A stretch of DNA of 64,000 nt from Pantoea sp. Mb-10 (lineage in GTDB: Bacteria > Pseudomonadota > Gammaproteobacteria > Enterobacterales > Enterobacteriaceae): positions 167,350 to 231,349 of the forward strand of contig NZ_JAJSDX010000008.1 of assembly GCF_021272205.1 (NCBI RefSeq), in the 5' to 3' direction. Below are positions 7,844 through 21,244 of this stretch, piece by piece. The first letter of the stretch is position 1; each line of letters opens with the position of its first letter. The notes under the pieces are model-generated. The model was given only the letters and a program-made list of their open reading frames with translations, was not told where the DNA came from and did not search any database. The position numbers and the translations under genes were made by a program.

Positions 7844-8653
7844 TTACAGCACCAGTTCCTCAATGGCATGCGCAACGCCATCTTCCCCATTGCTTTTGGT
7901 AACGAACTGCGCAATGGCTTTTACGGACTCAATCGCGTTACCCATCGCCACGCCGGTGCCCGCGTACTCAATCATCGCCAGATCGTTTTCCTGATCGCCG
8001 ATAGTCATCACTTCGTCTCGGGTCAGGCCCAGCTTCTCGGCCAGCATTTTTACGCCCTGCCCTTTATTGACGCGCGGATCGAGAATCTCAAGGAAGTACG
8101 CGGCGCTTTTCAGCAGCGTGTATTTTTCGCGCGCCTCCTGCGGCAAACGCTGGATAGCCGCGTCCAGCAGCACGGGTTTGTCGATCATCATCAGTTTGGG
8201 AAAACGGGTGGCGCGGTCCATTTCATCCACCGCGCGATAGCGCAAGGGAATGCCGGTCAGGTTGGCTTCATGAATGGTAAATTCGCTGATGTCTTTGTTA
8301 GGCGTGTAAAGCGCGCTGCGATCAAAGGCCTGGAAGTGGACGCCCAGCTCGCGCGCGAGCTGTTCCACATACAGATAATCTTCAAAGCCCAGCGTGATCT
8401 CTGCGATGCACTCGCCCGTATCGGCATGATGCACCAGCGCACCGTTATAGCTGATGCAGTACTCCCCGGCTTCCGCCAGATCCAGCTCCTTCAGGTAGCG
8501 CTGAATGCCGACCAACGGTCGCCCGGTGGTTAACACCACCTTCACGCCTTTTTGATGCGCACGTGCAATCGCGGATTTCACGGCAGGGGTGATCTCATGC
8601 TGTGGATTCAGCAGCGTACCGTCCATATCGATCGCAACCAATTTTATCGCCAT
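7844..8653 (-). CDS. yidA: HAD-family sugar phosphatase YidA
   Basis: This 269-residue enzyme of the Cof/HAD-IIB subfamily has the nucleophile motif DMDGTLL near the N-terminus, the TTGRP motif II, a conserved Lys in the RVNKGQG region and motif IV GDQENDLAM. E. coli YidA dephosphorylates sugar phosphates such as erythrose-4-phosphate and alpha-glucose-1-phosphate. A GAGGAT ribosome-binding site precedes the ATG. It has its own terminator and is transcribed alone. Confidence 0.93.
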   Translation of the reverse strand: MAIKLVAIDMDGTLLNPQHEITPAVKSAIARAHQKGVKVVLTTGRPLVGIQRYLKELDLAEAGEYCISYNGALVHHADTGECIAEITLGFEDYLYVEQLARELGVHFQAFDRSALYTPNKDISEFTIHEANLTGIPLRYRAVDEMDRATRFPKLMMIDKPVLLDAAIQRLPQEAREKYTLLKSAAYFLEILDPRVNKGQGVKMLAEKLGLTRDEVMTIGDQENDLAMIEYAGTGVAMGNAIESVKAIAQFVTKSNGEDGVAHAIEELVL

Positions 8654-8749
8654 ACCATCCTCGTTAAGTCAGAGTTTGCCTGAATGCTAACGCGATTCAG
8701 TTCACATTAACCATTATGGCTGTTTGCGCGGCCTTTTTCTAAGCGCAAC

Positions 8750-8782
8750 AAAAAAGCCATCCGTGTCGCAATGGCTTTTTTT
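8750..8782 (-). terminator. Bidirectional-looking terminator
   Basis: An 11-bp AT-flanked stem (8750-8760 with 8771-8781) has T tracts on both strands. It follows the Met-rich MXKDX gene on the minus strand and lies upstream of yidA. Confidence 0.85.
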
Positions 8783-8800
8783 GTGCTGATGCGCGGGCGC

Positions 8801-9037
8801 TTAGTGATGCATGTTCTCTTTACTCATGTCTTTCATGTCCGTGCCGTCTTGCTGCTGGGTCTCTTTCATCTCCATGCCGTCTTTGTGCATGGTCTCTTTC
8901 ATGCTTTTTTGGTCTTTCGACATTTCCATGTGCATGTCATCACTCATCATGGCGTCTTTTTTCATGGCATCGGCTGCGTGCGCGGCTGAAACGGTCATCG
9001 CAGCGGCGGCCAGAAGGGCCAGAGCGGTCTTTTTCAT
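8801..9037 (-). CDS. Periplasmic Met/Asp-rich pentapeptide MXKDX repeat protein
   Basis: The product is 78 residues with a clear Sec signal peptide (Lys-Lys, Ala/Leu-rich core, AHA-A cleavage region). The mature part is almost entirely Met, Lys, Asp, Glu, His and Gln in five-residue units such as MKKDA, MHKDG and MKDMS, matching the MXKDX repeat family. Methionine and histidine richness suggests binding of a soft metal such as Cu(I) or Ag(I) in the periplasm; this is inferred from composition. An AAGGACA ribosome-binding site precedes the ATG. The gene is monocistronic, with a terminator directly downstream. E. coli has yidB at the corresponding place. Confidence 0.8.
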   Translation of the reverse strand: MKKTALALLAAAAMTVSAAHAADAMKKDAMMSDDMHMEMSKDQKSMKETMHKDGMEMKETQQQDGTDMKDMSKENMHH

Positions 9038-9250
9038 TCACTGTGTCCTTAATTAACATATGGAAGAGAGGGCTTTGGGATAAGCATTCACACGCGCGGC
9101 TGCGGTGCGGCCTCAATATTTCGTTAACCCCCCTTTCGGCCATACAAGAAATGTCTCAAACGAACAGCACGCACGCGTAATCCGCGCCTAAAGGCCCAGA
9201 AAGCCAAAACCACGCCGCTTCGCGCCTGTGGCCGCCGCGCGTCTGCGGCG

Positions 9251-9281
9251 GCCAAAAAAAAAACCTTCCGAAGAAGGGTTT
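9251..9281 (-). terminator. Terminator of gyrB
   Basis: Just after the gyrB stop, the minus strand has a short GC stem with a TTCG-type loop (about 9262-9280) followed by about ten T residues (the A tract 9254-9263). Confidence 0.85.
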
Positions 9282-9300
9282 TTCACGTCTGCGCGGTTTA

Positions 9301-12812
<3,512 letters not shown>

Positions 12813-12899
12813 GAATCAATCCAGCTGCGCATTAAGAAGGGAGTGTTCACCTCACCCTGTTATTCAGGGCGTAAACGGCGAAGCCAGTTTGCACACGGC

Positions 12900-12951
12900 C
12901 AGCGCGCAGCCCCTGAAGCATACTGAAGTATGCTTCCAGGGACGAGCGCTG
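12900..12951. repeat. Large imperfect palindrome in the dnaN-recF spacer
   Basis: An inner perfect 8-bp stem (12916-12923 with 12928-12935) closes a four-base loop. It is extended by CCCTG/CAGGG (12911-12915 with 12937-12941) and, after a small internal loop, by CAGCGC/GCGCTG (12900-12905 with 12946-12951). About 19 base pairs can form in 52 bases. No T tract follows on either strand. It could be a REP/BIME-like dispersed element, an RNA-processing site or an attenuator between dnaN and recF. Confidence 0.75.
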
Positions 12952-12991
12952 CCCGGGAGCAAAATAGCGAGTAAGTTAGCCCGCTAAACGA

Positions 12992-14092
12992 TCACAAGCG
13001 CATCGGCATGACGACATAGGCTGCGGCAGGGCTTGCCACGTCCTCAATCTGCACGCTGGACACAGAGTCGGTAAGCAGCAGGCGCACATTCTCGCACTTC
13101 AGCGCATTAAGCACGTCCAGCACATAGCTGACGTTGAAGCCGATCTCTAATTCGGTGCCGCTATAAGACACGTCCAGCATCTCCTCGGCTTCTTCTTGCT
13201 CCGGGTTATTTGCCGTTATCTTAAGCTGATTTTCGGTAATATAGATGCGAACGCCGCGGAACTTCTCGTTCGACAGGATCGCCGCACGGGCAAAAGCCTG
13301 CTTGAGCAGATCGCAGCCGGCTTCCAGCACCTTGTCGGGATTTTTAGGCAAGACGCGCCGGTAATCCGGGAAACGTCCGTCCACCAGCTTAGAGGTGAAG
13401 ATAAAATCACCCACGTGCGCGCGAATATTGCTGCTGCCAATTTGCACCCGCAGCGGCGTCTCACCGCCATCCAGCAGACGCACCAGCTCAATAACGCCTT
13501 TACGCGGCACAATCACAGAATGGCTAGGCAGCGCCTGACCAATCGGCATTGAGCAGACCGCAAGACGATGACCATCGGTGGAAACCGTGCGCAGCTCCTC
13601 GCCTTCCGTCTCAAACAGCATGCCGTTGAGATAGTAACGAACGTCCTGATGCGCCATGGAAAACTGGGTCGCTTCAATCAGACGTTTCAGCGTGGCCTGT
13701 GGCAGCGTAAACTCGACGTCGCTTTGCCAGTCATCCAGGTTCGGGAAATCGCTGGCGGGCAGCGTTGAGAGCGAAAAGCGGCTGCGGCCAGAGCGCACCA
13801 GCATGCGATCGCCTTCCAGCATCACGCTGATCTCTGCCCCTTCGGGCAATCCGCGGCAAATATCGAGAAATTTTCGTGCAGGCACGGTGGTGGCACCGGG
13901 CTCATGCGCCTGGGTCAGCGCCACGCGCGCGACCATTTCCATTTCTAAATCGGTGCCGGTAAGCGACAGCGTACCGTCATTCACCTGCAGCAATAAGTTG
14001 CCCAGAATGGGCAGCGTCGGGCGTCCGCCAAGCGGACCGCTTACCTGTTGCAGGGGTTTTAGCAACTGCTCACGTTCAACAATAAATTTCAT
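12992..14092 (-). CDS. dnaN: DNA polymerase III beta sliding clamp
   Basis: The 366-residue protein has the three-fold clamp repeat and matches E. coli DnaN in length and sequence. It starts MKFIVEREQLLKPLQQVSGPL and ends with the VVMPMRL tail that lies near the hydrophobic clamp-binding pocket. The dimer encircles DNA and tethers polymerase III and other replication proteins. It starts 5 bp after the dnaA stop, so the two genes are co-transcribed. It is followed by an unusually long spacer before recF. Confidence 0.98.
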   Translation of the reverse strand: MKFIVEREQLLKPLQQVSGPLGGRPTLPILGNLLLQVNDGTLSLTGTDLEMEMVARVALTQAHEPGATTVPARKFLDICRGLPEGAEISVMLEGDRMLVRSGRSRFSLSTLPASDFPNLDDWQSDVEFTLPQATLKRLIEATQFSMAHQDVRYYLNGMLFETEGEELRTVSTDGHRLAVCSMPIGQALPSHSVIVPRKGVIELVRLLDGGETPLRVQIGSSNIRAHVGDFIFTSKLVDGRFPDYRRVLPKNPDKVLEAGCDLLKQAFARAAILSNEKFRGVRIYITENQLKITANNPEQEEAEEMLDVSYSGTELEIGFNVSYVLDVLNALKCENVRLLLTDSVSSVQIEDVASPAAAYVVMPMRL

Positions 14093-14097
14093 AAGCG

Positions 14098-15501
14098 TCA
14101 GGAAGATAAAGTTCGAATGAGGTTAGAGAAATCTTCTTTGATGTCGTGGCTCTCTTCACGCAGCTGCTCAATTTTCCGGCAGGCATGAAGCACGGTAGTA
14201 TGATCGCGGCCACCAAACGCATCGCCGATCTCCGGCAGGCTGTGGTTGGTTAACTCTTTGGCCATCGCCATCGCCATTTGGCGCGGACGGGCTACCGAGC
14301 GCGAACGGCGCTTCGAGAGTAAATCCGCCACTTTGATTTTGTAATATTCCGCCACCGTTTTTTGGATGTTATCAATGGTGACCAGCTTCTCCTGCAGCGC
14401 CAGCAGATCGCGCAGGGCTTCACGCACAAAGTCGATAGTAATCGCGCGGCCGGTAAAGTTAGCGTTCGCGATGACGCGGTTCAATGCCCCTTCAAGCTCG
14501 CGCACGTTAGAACGCAGGCGCTTGGCGATAAAGAACGCCACTTCACCCGGCAGACGGATGTCGTTTTCATCGGCTTTCTTCATCAGGATGGCCACGCGCG
14601 TTTCCAGCTCAGGCGGCTCAATGGCGACGGTCAGTCCCCAGCCGAAGCGGGATTTCAGGCGATCTTCTACACCATTGATCTCTTTTGGATAGCGGTCAGA
14701 CGTCAGGATAATCTGTTGGTTGCCTTCCAGCAGCGCGTTGAAGGTATGGAAAAACTCCTCTTGAGAACGCTCTTTGTTGGCAAAAAACTGAATGTCATCG
14801 ATCAGCAGTGCGTCAACGGAGCGGTAATAACGCTTAAACTCCTCGATGGCGTTGTTTTGCAGCGCTTTTACCATGTCCTGAACGAAACGCTCGGAGTGCA
14901 TGTAGACCACCTTCGCGTTGGGTTTGCGCGCAATAATGCCGTTGCCCACCGCATGTAACAGGTGCGTTTTCCCTAACCCCGTGCCGCCATAAAGGAATAA
15001 AGGGTTATACGCACCGCCAGGATTGTCCGCCACCTGACGCGCCGCCGCGCGGGCCAGTTGGTTAGATTTACCTTCAACGAAGTTATCGAAATTGTGACGA
15101 TTATTGACATTAGAACGGTAAGTGACGTCGGCGGGTGCCGGTACAGAATCCCAGCTAGGACGAACCGGCGGCGCCGGTGCCGGACGCGGTTCCGCTGGCG
15201 CAGGCGCCGCGACGCTGCTGGCCATAGCCGGTTGCGCCACAGGTTGTTGAGCCACCGGGCGCGTGCCCACTTCAAAACGCAAAAGCGGTACGTTCGCACC
15301 GCAGAACTCATTCAGCAGCCCGTTGATACTATTGAGGTATTTATCCCGAACCCAGTCGAGTACAAACCGATTTGGTGCATACAAGGCCAGCGTATTGTCG
15401 TTTAATTCAGCCTGTAGCGGACGAATCCACATACTGAATTCGGTGGCAGGAAGCTCATCCTGCAAACGGGCAAGACACTGTTGCCAAAGCGTAAGTGACA
15501 C
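14098..15501 (-). CDS. dnaA: Chromosomal replication initiator DnaA
   Basis: The 467-residue initiator has domain I (residues 1-90), a Pro/Ala-rich linker (about 90-135), and an AAA+ domain with Walker [10 protein letters not shown] and Walker [10 protein letters not shown]. Domain IV carries the DnaA-box recognition helix in [16 protein letters not shown] chose the GTG at 15501 because GGAG lies six bases upstream and the product then begins like E. coli DnaA ([13 protein letters not shown]). The ORF reaches another GTG at 15513. The upstream region contains a consensus DnaA box, consistent with autoregulation. It binds the DnaA boxes at oriC near 45.0 kb. Confidence 0.97.
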   Translation of the reverse strand: MSLTLWQQCLARLQDELPATEFSMWIRPLQAELNDNTLALYAPNRFVLDWVRDKYLNSINGLLNEFCGANVPLLRFEVGTRPVAQQPVAQPAMASSVAAPAPAEPRPAPAPPVRPSWDSVPAPADVTYRSNVNNRHNFDNFVEGKSNQLARAAARQVADNPGGAYNPLFLYGGTGLGKTHLLHAVGNGIIARKPNAKVVYMHSERFVQDMVKALQNNAIEEFKRYYRSVDALLIDDIQFFANKERSQEEFFHTFNALLEGNQQIILTSDRYPKEINGVEDRLKSRFGWGLTVAIEPPELETRVAILMKKADENDIRLPGEVAFFIAKRLRSNVRELEGALNRVIANANFTGRAITIDFVREALRDLLALQEKLVTIDNIQKTVAEYYKIKVADLLSKRRSRSVARPRQMAMAMAKELTNHSLPEIGDAFGGRDHTTVLHACRKIEQLREESHDIKEDFSNLIRTLSS

Positions 15502-15707
15502 GGCGGACTCCACTCGTACAAAATCGATAAGAATTTAGGCGCTAATAATAGAAACTGTCTTTTTTGACACAGGCGGTCAGAAAGCGCCTGCGACCGCTAT
15601 TTGCGGTAGTCTCCGCTGGCGATCGCGGGAAGGATCGTTAGCGGAAGGGCGGATCATAGCGCAAAGCGGCACAGAGATCTTCCCTTTCTACACAGTTTTG
15701 CTGCAAT

Positions 15708-15716
15708 TTATCCACA
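15708..15716 (+). promoter_or_regulatory. Consensus DnaA box upstream of dnaA
   Basis: TTATCCACA is an exact strong DnaA box. It lies about 210 bp upstream of the dnaA start, the usual location for autorepression. A second, weaker match (TTCTACACA) lies about 20 bp closer to dnaA. Confidence 0.9.
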
Positions 15717-15858
15717 GGCTGCTCAGGTGCCAATGAGTTTACGCCGTCTGGCGAAAAAGCAGGCCAGGATCTTGCTGAAAGCGGCAGATTTTACGCTTGC
15801 ATCGCACTTTTTAATGTGGATCGCGCCGACGCGATCGCAAGAAGATCCTGGACGATCC

Positions 15859-15886
15859 TTGCGCTTTCCTTTATTGCCCGTATAAT
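15859..15886 (+). promoter_or_regulatory. rpmH promoter 1
   Basis: TTGCGC (15859-15864) and a perfect TATAAT (15881-15886) are separated by 16 bases and point towards rpmH. Confidence 0.7.
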
Positions 15887-15976
15887 TCTCCACCCGGCAT
15901 TGGTTCGTAGGGTCTTGATGCCCGGAATAAGTGGGCTGTATCCGGGTTTTCCAGGCACTGCGGCAAGCGAAGTAAA

Positions 15977-16005
15977 TTGACTCTGGACTGTACAATTATT
16001 ACAAT
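15977..16005 (+). promoter_or_regulatory. rpmH promoter 2
   Basis: TTGACT (15977-15982) and TACAAT (16000-16005) are separated by 17 bases, about 100 bp upstream of the rpmH ATG. Confidence 0.7.
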
Positions 16006-16091
16006 CCCGCCTCTTTATTAAAGACACATTGAGGCGTCGGTCCTTTTACTGGCCAGAAAACGCGTCACCCAGTGAAATTTTTCAAGTTTAG

Positions 16092-16244
<153 letters not shown>

Positions 16245-16259
16245 TAAAAGCTAACCCTC

Positions 16260-16619
16260 GTGGTTAAGCTCGCATTTCCCAGGGAGTTACGCTTGTTAAC
16301 TCCCGCTCATTTCACTTTCGTCTTCCAGCAACCTCTTCGGGCTGGCACGCCGCAAATCACCATCCTCGGCCGCCTAAATTCGCTGGGGCATCCCCGCATC
16401 GGTCTTACCGTCGCCAAAAAGCATGTGAAACGCGCGCACGAACGCAACCGGATCAAGCGATTGACCCGTGAAAGCTTTCGTCTTCGTCAACACGAACTGC
16501 CGGCGATGGATTTTGTGATCGTGGCAAAAAAAGGGATTGCCGACCTTGATAACCGTGCGCTGACGGAAGCGTTGGAGAAATTATGGCGTCGTCACTGTCG
16601 CCTGGCGCGCGGCTCCTGA
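16260..16619 (+). CDS. rnpA: Ribonuclease P protein component
   Basis: The 119-residue basic protein is nearly identical in pattern to E. coli RnpA and includes the RNR motif in [12 protein letters not shown]. It binds the RnpB RNA and aids removal of 5' leaders from tRNA precursors. The start is a GTG at 16260, as in E. coli. Its last 37 bases overlap the start of yidD. Confidence 0.97.
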   Translation: MVKLAFPRELRLLTPAHFTFVFQQPLRAGTPQITILGRLNSLGHPRIGLTVAKKHVKRAHERNRIKRLTRESFRLRQHELPAMDFVIVAKKGIADLDNRALTEALEKLWRRHCRLARGS

Positions 16620-16840
16620 TCGCCTTGATACGCGTTTACCAGCGCGTCATCAGCCCACTGCTGGGACCCCATTGCCGGTTCCATCCCTCCTGTTCGCAGT
16701 ATGGGATTGAGGCCTTACGCCGCTTTGGCATCATAAAAGGCAGTTGGTTGACGTTAAAACGCGTATTAAAATGCCACCCTTTGAACCCGGGTGGCGACGA
16801 TCCTGTGCCGCCAAAAACCTTTGATACCAGAGAACATTAA
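16583..16840 (+). CDS. yidD: Membrane protein insertion efficiency factor YidD
   Basis: This 85-residue membrane-associated protein has the conserved Cys and Gly pattern [16 protein letters not shown] and the ending [13 protein letters not shown]. It is thought to help YidC-dependent insertion. It overlaps rnpA in another frame and ends two bases before the yidC ATG, so translation of the three genes is probably coupled. Confidence 0.95.
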   Translation: MASSLSPGARLLIALIRVYQRVISPLLGPHCRFHPSCSQYGIEALRRFGIIKGSWLTLKRVLKCHPLNPGGDDPVPPKTFDTREH

Positions 16841-16842
16841 CG

Positions 16843-18489
16843 ATGGATTCGCAACGCAATCTCTTTCTCATCGCTTTTCTGTTCGTGTCTTTTATGATCT
16901 GGCAAGCCTGGCAGACGGACCACGCTCCGCAGCCACAGCAAACTCAGACCACGCAGAACACAAGCAGCACAGCGGGTGATGCCGCCACTTCCGGCGTGCC
17001 GGCCAGCGGCCAGGGCAAAACGATCACCGTTAAGACAGATGTCCTGTCACTCAACATCAATACGCGCGGTGGCGATATTGAACAAGCACAGCTGCTGACC
17101 TACCCGGACAAGCTGGGTTCTGATGCACCGTTCCAACTGCTGGAAACCACGCCGGCGTTCGTTTACCAGGCGCAGAGCGGCTTGACCGGTCGTAACGGCC
17201 CGGATAACCCGAACAATGGCGCACGCCCGCTCTATACCACTGCTCAGGATCACTTTGAGATGGCCGATGGCCAGAGCGAGCTGCGTGTCCCGCTGACCTG
17301 GACCGGAGAAAACGGTGTGGTTTACACCAAAACCTTCGTGTTCAAGCGCGGTGAATTTGCGGTAAACGTTGACTACAACATCAACAATGCCTCTTCGCAG
17401 CCGCTGGAAGTGGCGATGTTTGGTCAGCTGAAGCAGACCATTGATCTGCCTAAGCACCGTGACACCGGCAGCAACAATTTTGCCCTGCACACCTTCCGTG
17501 GTGCCGCTTACTCCACCAGCGAGGCAAAATATGAAAAGTATAAGTTCGACACCATCGCAGATAACGAGAACCTGAACACCACCACCAGTAACGGCTGGGT
17601 GGCGATGCTGCAGCAGTACTTCGCGACGGCGTGGGTACCGCGCACGCAGGGCAACAACACCCTGTATACCAGCAACCTCGGTAACGGTGTGGCGGCAATT
17701 GGTTATAAATCAGCGCCGGTCAGCATTGCGGCGGGCGCCCAGCAAGACCTCGGCGCGACGCTGTGGGTTGGCCCTGAAATCCAGGACAAGATGGCGGCCA
17801 TCGCGCCTCACCTCGATCTGACCGTGGATTACGGCTGGCTGTGGTTTATCTCTCAGCCGCTATTTAAATTGCTGAAATTCCTGCACAGCTTCATCGGTAA
17901 CTGGGGCTTCTCCATTATCGTGATCACCTTCATCGTGCGTGGCATCATGTACCCGCTGACTAAAGCGCAGTACACCTCGATGGCCAAAATGCGCATGCTG
18001 CAGCCAAAAATTCAGGCGATGCGTGAACGTCTGGGTGATGACAAGCAGAAGATGAGCCAGGAGATGATGGCGCTGTACAAAGCGGAGAAGGTCAACCCGC
18101 TGGGCGGCTGTCTGCCACTGGTTATTCAGATGCCTATCTTCCTGGCGCTCTACTACATGCTGTCAGGCTCGGTTGAACTGCGTCATGCGCCGTTTATCCT
18201 GTGGATTCACGATCTGTCCGCGCAGGATCCGTACTACATCCTGCCGGTGATCATGGGCATCACCATGTTCTTCATTCAGAAGATGTCACCGACCACCGTG
18301 ACCGATCCGATGCAGCAGAAGATCATGACGTACATGCCGGTTATCTTCACCGTGTTCTTCCTGTGGTTCCCGTCTGGTCTGGTGCTGTACTACATCGTCA
18401 GCAACCTGGTGACCATTCTCCAGCAGCAGCTGATTTATCGCGGCCTGGAAAAACGCGGTCTGCACAGCCGAGAGAAGAAGAAAGCATAA
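16843..18489 (+). CDS. yidC: Membrane protein insertase YidC
   Basis: The 548-residue insertase has an N-terminal membrane anchor (about 6-24), a large periplasmic beta-sandwich domain (about 60-340), and five C-terminal transmembrane segments. These include [20 protein letters not shown], whose Arg lies in the hydrophilic groove. It inserts and folds inner-membrane proteins, alone or with SecYEG; the Fo subunits encoded further right are known clients in E. coli. It is the last gene of the rpmH-rnpA-yidD-yidC unit and is followed by a strong terminator. Confidence 0.97.
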   Translation: MDSQRNLFLIAFLFVSFMIWQAWQTDHAPQPQQTQTTQNTSSTAGDAATSGVPASGQGKTITVKTDVLSLNINTRGGDIEQAQLLTYPDKLGSDAPFQLLETTPAFVYQAQSGLTGRNGPDNPNNGARPLYTTAQDHFEMADGQSELRVPLTWTGENGVVYTKTFVFKRGEFAVNVDYNINNASSQPLEVAMFGQLKQTIDLPKHRDTGSNNFALHTFRGAAYSTSEAKYEKYKFDTIADNENLNTTTSNGWVAMLQQYFATAWVPRTQGNNTLYTSNLGNGVAAIGYKSAPVSIAAGAQQDLGATLWVGPEIQDKMAAIAPHLDLTVDYGWLWFISQPLFKLLKFLHSFIGNWGFSIIVITFIVRGIMYPLTKAQYTSMAKMRMLQPKIQAMRERLGDDKQKMSQEMMALYKAEKVNPLGGCLPLVIQMPIFLALYYMLSGSVELRHAPFILWIHDLSAQDPYYILPVIMGITMFFIQKMSPTTVTDPMQQKIMTYMPVIFTVFFLWFPSGLVLYYIVSNLVTILQQQLIYRGLEKRGLHSREKKKA

Positions 18490-18522
18490 CGCCCCGCACC
18501 ACGCTGCAGGACGTATAATCAA

Positions 18523-18551
18523 GGGCGACATTTATGTCGCCCCTTTTTTTT
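18523..18551 (+). terminator. Terminator after yidC
   Basis: An 8-bp GC-rich stem with a TTTA loop (18523-18542) is followed by eight T residues. It lies 22 bp before the mnmE start, so mnmE needs its own promoter or read-through. Confidence 0.92.
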
Positions 18552-18572
18552 CACGTAATAGAGAACCACACC

Positions 18573-19937
18573 ATGAGCCACAGCGACACGATCGTTGCCC
18601 AAGCTACGCCTCCCGGCCGCGGCGGCGTGGGCATTCTGCGAATTTCCGGCGCCCGTGCGGCAGACGTCGCGCAGGCGGTATTGGGCAAAGTGCCGAAGCC
18701 GCGTTACGCCGACTACCTGCCGTTCAATGATGCGGAAGGCAGCGTGCTGGATCAGGGTATCGCGCTGTGGTTCCCTGGCCCCAACTCCTTTACCGGTGAA
18801 GATGTGCTGGAACTGCAAGGCCACGGCGGACCGGTGATTCTCGATCTGCTGCTGAAGCGCATCGTGGCGCTGCCGGGTTTACGCATCGCCCAGCCGGGGG
18901 AATTTTCCGAGCGTGCCTTCCTCAATGACAAACTGGACCTGGCGCAGGCAGAAGCCATCGCCGACCTGATTGATGCCAGCTCAGAGCAGGCCGCGCGCTC
19001 GGCCGTGAACTCGCTACAGGGTGCTTTTTCGCTGCGCATCAATACGCTTGTGGAAGCACTTACTCACCTGCGCATCTATGTGGAAGCAGCGATTGACTTC
19101 CCTGATGAGGAGATCGACTTCCTCTCGGACGGCAAAATTGAAGCACAGCTGAATGCGGTGATCGGCGACCTGAATAACGTCAGGGCTGAAGCGCGTCAGG
19201 GCAGCCTGCTGCGCGAGGGGATGAAAGTCGTTATTGCGGGTCGTCCCAATGCGGGTAAATCCAGCCTGCTGAATGCATTGGCTGGGCGTGAAGCGGCGAT
19301 TGTCACGGATATTGCGGGCACCACGCGCGATGTGCTGCGCGAGCATATCCACATTGATGGCATGCCGCTGCACATTATTGATACGGCTGGCCTGCGTGAA
19401 GCCAGTGATGAAGTGGAGCGCATCGGGATTGAGCGCGCGTGGCAAGAGATTGAGCAGGCCGATCGCGTGCTGTTTATGGTGGACGGCACGACCACCGCCG
19501 CCACCGAAGCCGCCGACATATGGCCAGATTTCGTGGCGCGACTGCCGCGCGAGCTGCCTATCACCGTGGTGCGTAACAAAGCGGACATGACAGGCGAAAC
19601 GCTCGGCTTAACCGAAGTAAATGGCCACTCACTTCTTCGGCTTTCAGCGCGGACTGGCGAGGGCGTTGAGACGCTGCGCGACCATCTGAAGCAAAGCATG
19701 GGCTTCGCCGGCAATATGGAAGGCGGTTTCCTGGCGCGTCGCCGCCACCTTCAGGCGTTGGAGCTTGCCGCCACGCATTTAGAACAGGGTAAATCACAGC
19801 TGCTCGGCGCATGGGCGGGCGAACTGCTGGCGGAAGAGCTGCGCCTGGCGCAGCAAGCGCTGAGCGAGATCACCGGCGAGTTCACCTCAGACGATCTGCT
19901 GGGCCGGATTTTCTCCAGTTTCTGTATCGGCAAGTAG
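18573..19937 (+). CDS. mnmE: tRNA modification GTPase MnmE
   Basis: The 454-residue enzyme has an N-terminal folate-binding domain, helical regions and an inserted G domain with G1 [10 protein letters not shown]3 DTAG and G4 NKAD, and ends in the conserved CIGK. With MnmG it makes the 5-carboxymethylaminomethyl group on wobble uridine of certain tRNAs. I chose the ATG at 18573, which gives the E. coli-like start and follows the yidC terminator; an upstream in-frame ATG at 18534 lies inside that terminator. Its partner mnmG is in this window at 42.9-44.8 kb. Confidence 0.97.
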   Translation: MSHSDTIVAQATPPGRGGVGILRISGARAADVAQAVLGKVPKPRYADYLPFNDAEGSVLDQGIALWFPGPNSFTGEDVLELQGHGGPVILDLLLKRIVALPGLRIAQPGEFSERAFLNDKLDLAQAEAIADLIDASSEQAARSAVNSLQGAFSLRINTLVEALTHLRIYVEAAIDFPDEEIDFLSDGKIEAQLNAVIGDLNNVRAEARQGSLLREGMKVVIAGRPNAGKSSLLNALAGREAAIVTDIAGTTRDVLREHIHIDGMPLHIIDTAGLREASDEVERIGIERAWQEIEQADRVLFMVDGTTTAATEAADIWPDFVARLPRELPITVVRNKADMTGETLGLTEVNGHSLLRLSARTGEGVETLRDHLKQSMGFAGNMEGGFLARRRHLQALELAATHLEQGKSQLLGAWAGELLAEELRLAQQALSEITGEFTSDDLLGRIFSSFCIGK

Positions 19938-19943
19938 CCCATC

Positions 19944-19964
19944 CCCGCCGTTCTCCGCGGCGGG
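19944..19964 (+). terminator. Hairpin after mnmE
   Basis: A 7-bp all-GC stem with a seven-base loop follows the mnmE stop by 7 bp. It has no clear T tract, so it is only a possible terminator. Confidence 0.45.
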
Positions 19965-20101
19965 AAACATGCATCTTTGTTATTTTGCGCCCTCTCGTGT
20001 TTGCAGTATAACGGTGGAGCGTCGAGGCGAAAGCGCTTCGGCTCACGTCACCACTTATACAGAAGAATCAGGCGGATATCGTCGCCAGACAGGAGAAGGA
20101 C

Positions 20102-20692
20102 ATGAGTACACCGCTCGACAGTGCGGCGCTGAACGCGCTGTTTAATGACGCCCGCACCCACAGCCACTGGCAGGAAAAGCCGGTCTCAAAAGATCTGCTG
20201 GCGCAGCTCTATCAGCTGACCGCACTCGGCCCAACGTCGGCCAACTGCTCACCAGGCCGTTTTGTTTTTGTCACCTCGCAGGCAGGTAAAGAGAAGCTCA
20301 AACCCGCTCTCTCTTCAGGCAACGTCGACAAAACAATGTCCGCGCCGGTCACGGTCATCGTCGCCTGGGATCCGGAATTTTACGAAGCGCTGCCCACGCT
20401 GTTTCCCTTTGGTGACGCCCGCAGCTGGTTTACCAGCAGCCCCGAATTGACAAAAGAGACGGCGTTTCGCAATAGCAGCCTGCAGGCGGGTTATCTGATT
20501 CTGGCGGCGCGCTCGCTGGGGCTGGATGCCGGCCCGATGTCCGGATTTGATCCGGCGAAAGTCAATGCGGCATTTTTCAGTGACAATAAATGGCAGGTTA
20601 ACGTCTTGATAAATCTGGGTTATGGCGACACAAGCAAACTGCATCCGCGTCTACCGCGTCTGCACTTTGATCAGGCGACGAAATTCGCCTGA
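20102..20692 (+). CDS. Nitroreductase-family protein, RutE-like
   Basis: The 196-residue FMN-dependent oxidoreductase matches E. coli RutE in length. Shared segments include [47 protein letters not shown] and INLGYGD. RutE reduces malonic semialdehyde in uracil breakdown. No other rut gene is adjacent apart from a convergent RutF-like flavin reductase, so a different substrate, or a general malonic semialdehyde or nitro/quinone reductase role, is possible. An AGGAGAAGG ribosome-binding site precedes the ATG. Confidence 0.85.
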   Translation: MSTPLDSAALNALFNDARTHSHWQEKPVSKDLLAQLYQLTALGPTSANCSPGRFVFVTSQAGKEKLKPALSSGNVDKTMSAPVTVIVAWDPEFYEALPTLFPFGDARSWFTSSPELTKETAFRNSSLQAGYLILAARSLGLDAGPMSGFDPAKVNAAFFSDNKWQVNVLINLGYGDTSKLHPRLPRLHFDQATKFA

Positions 20693-20700
20693 TGCCGAGC

Positions 20701-20721
20701 GCGCCGGAGCGAATCCGGCGC
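20701..20721. terminator. Hairpin between convergent reductase genes
   Basis: A perfect 8-bp stem with a five-base loop sits between the two stops. There is no long T tract on either strand, so it is a probable but weak bidirectional terminator. Confidence 0.55.
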
Positions 20722-20731
20722 CGCGAAAAGA

Positions 20732-21244
20732 TTATTCACCCAAGCGGTGAAAACCACTGTTGAAGTAGATCATCGGCGCGGCGGCTTCACCGGGCAGCGC
20801 AATGCCCACAATACGCGCCATCAGTACGCTGTGCGTATGCCACTCCGCGACCTTCTCCAATTGACAATCAAAGCTGACCAGCGCGTCCGCCAGAATGGGC
20901 GCACCGGTGTTCAGCGTCTGCCACTCTCCCTGCTGGAACCGTTCGGCGCGGCGTGCAGACTGGCTAAACTGCGCACAGAGATCGCTGTGGTGCTCACGCA
21001 AGACGTTAACGGCAAAGTGTCCTGCGTTGATAATGGCATCATGACTGGATGCACTGCGATTCACGCACACCAGAAGACTTGGCGGCTCGGCGGCCAATGA
21101 ACTCACGGAAGTGGCGATCAGGCCGACTCTCTCCTCACCCAGCGCAGTCGTCACCAACGAAACGCCCGCACTCAGGCGACGCATACCGTGACGAAATTCA
21201 TCCAGAGTGATCGATTCCGGGTGAGTAGATGGCGTAACTGACAT
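20732..21244 (-). CDS. Flavin reductase domain protein, RutF/HpaC-like
   Basis: The 170-residue protein has the flavin-reductase fold signature. FRHGMRRLSAGVSLVTT, GLIATSVSSLAAEPPSLLVCVN, FAVNVLREHH and ALVSFDCQLE match RutF/HpaC-type NAD(P)H:FMN/FAD reductases, which feed reduced flavin to two-component monooxygenases. I chose the ATG at 21244, which has GGAG at a good distance; the frame extends further upstream without similarity. No monooxygenase gene is next to it. It faces the RutE-like gene. Confidence 0.82.
   Translation of the reverse strand: MSVTPSTHPESITLDEFRHGMRRLSAGVSLVTTALGEERVGLIATSVSSLAAEPPSLLVCVNRSASSHDAIINAGHFAVNVLREHHSDLCAQFSQSARRAERFQQGEWQTLNTGAPILADALVSFDCQLEKVAEWHTHSVLMARIVGIALPGEAAAPMIYFNSGFHRLGE

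Noticed and set aside
15723..16027. Minus-strand ORFs in the dnaA-rpmH region
   Set aside because: They overlap the rpmH promoters and leader on the opposite strand. The region is a known divergent promoter interval.
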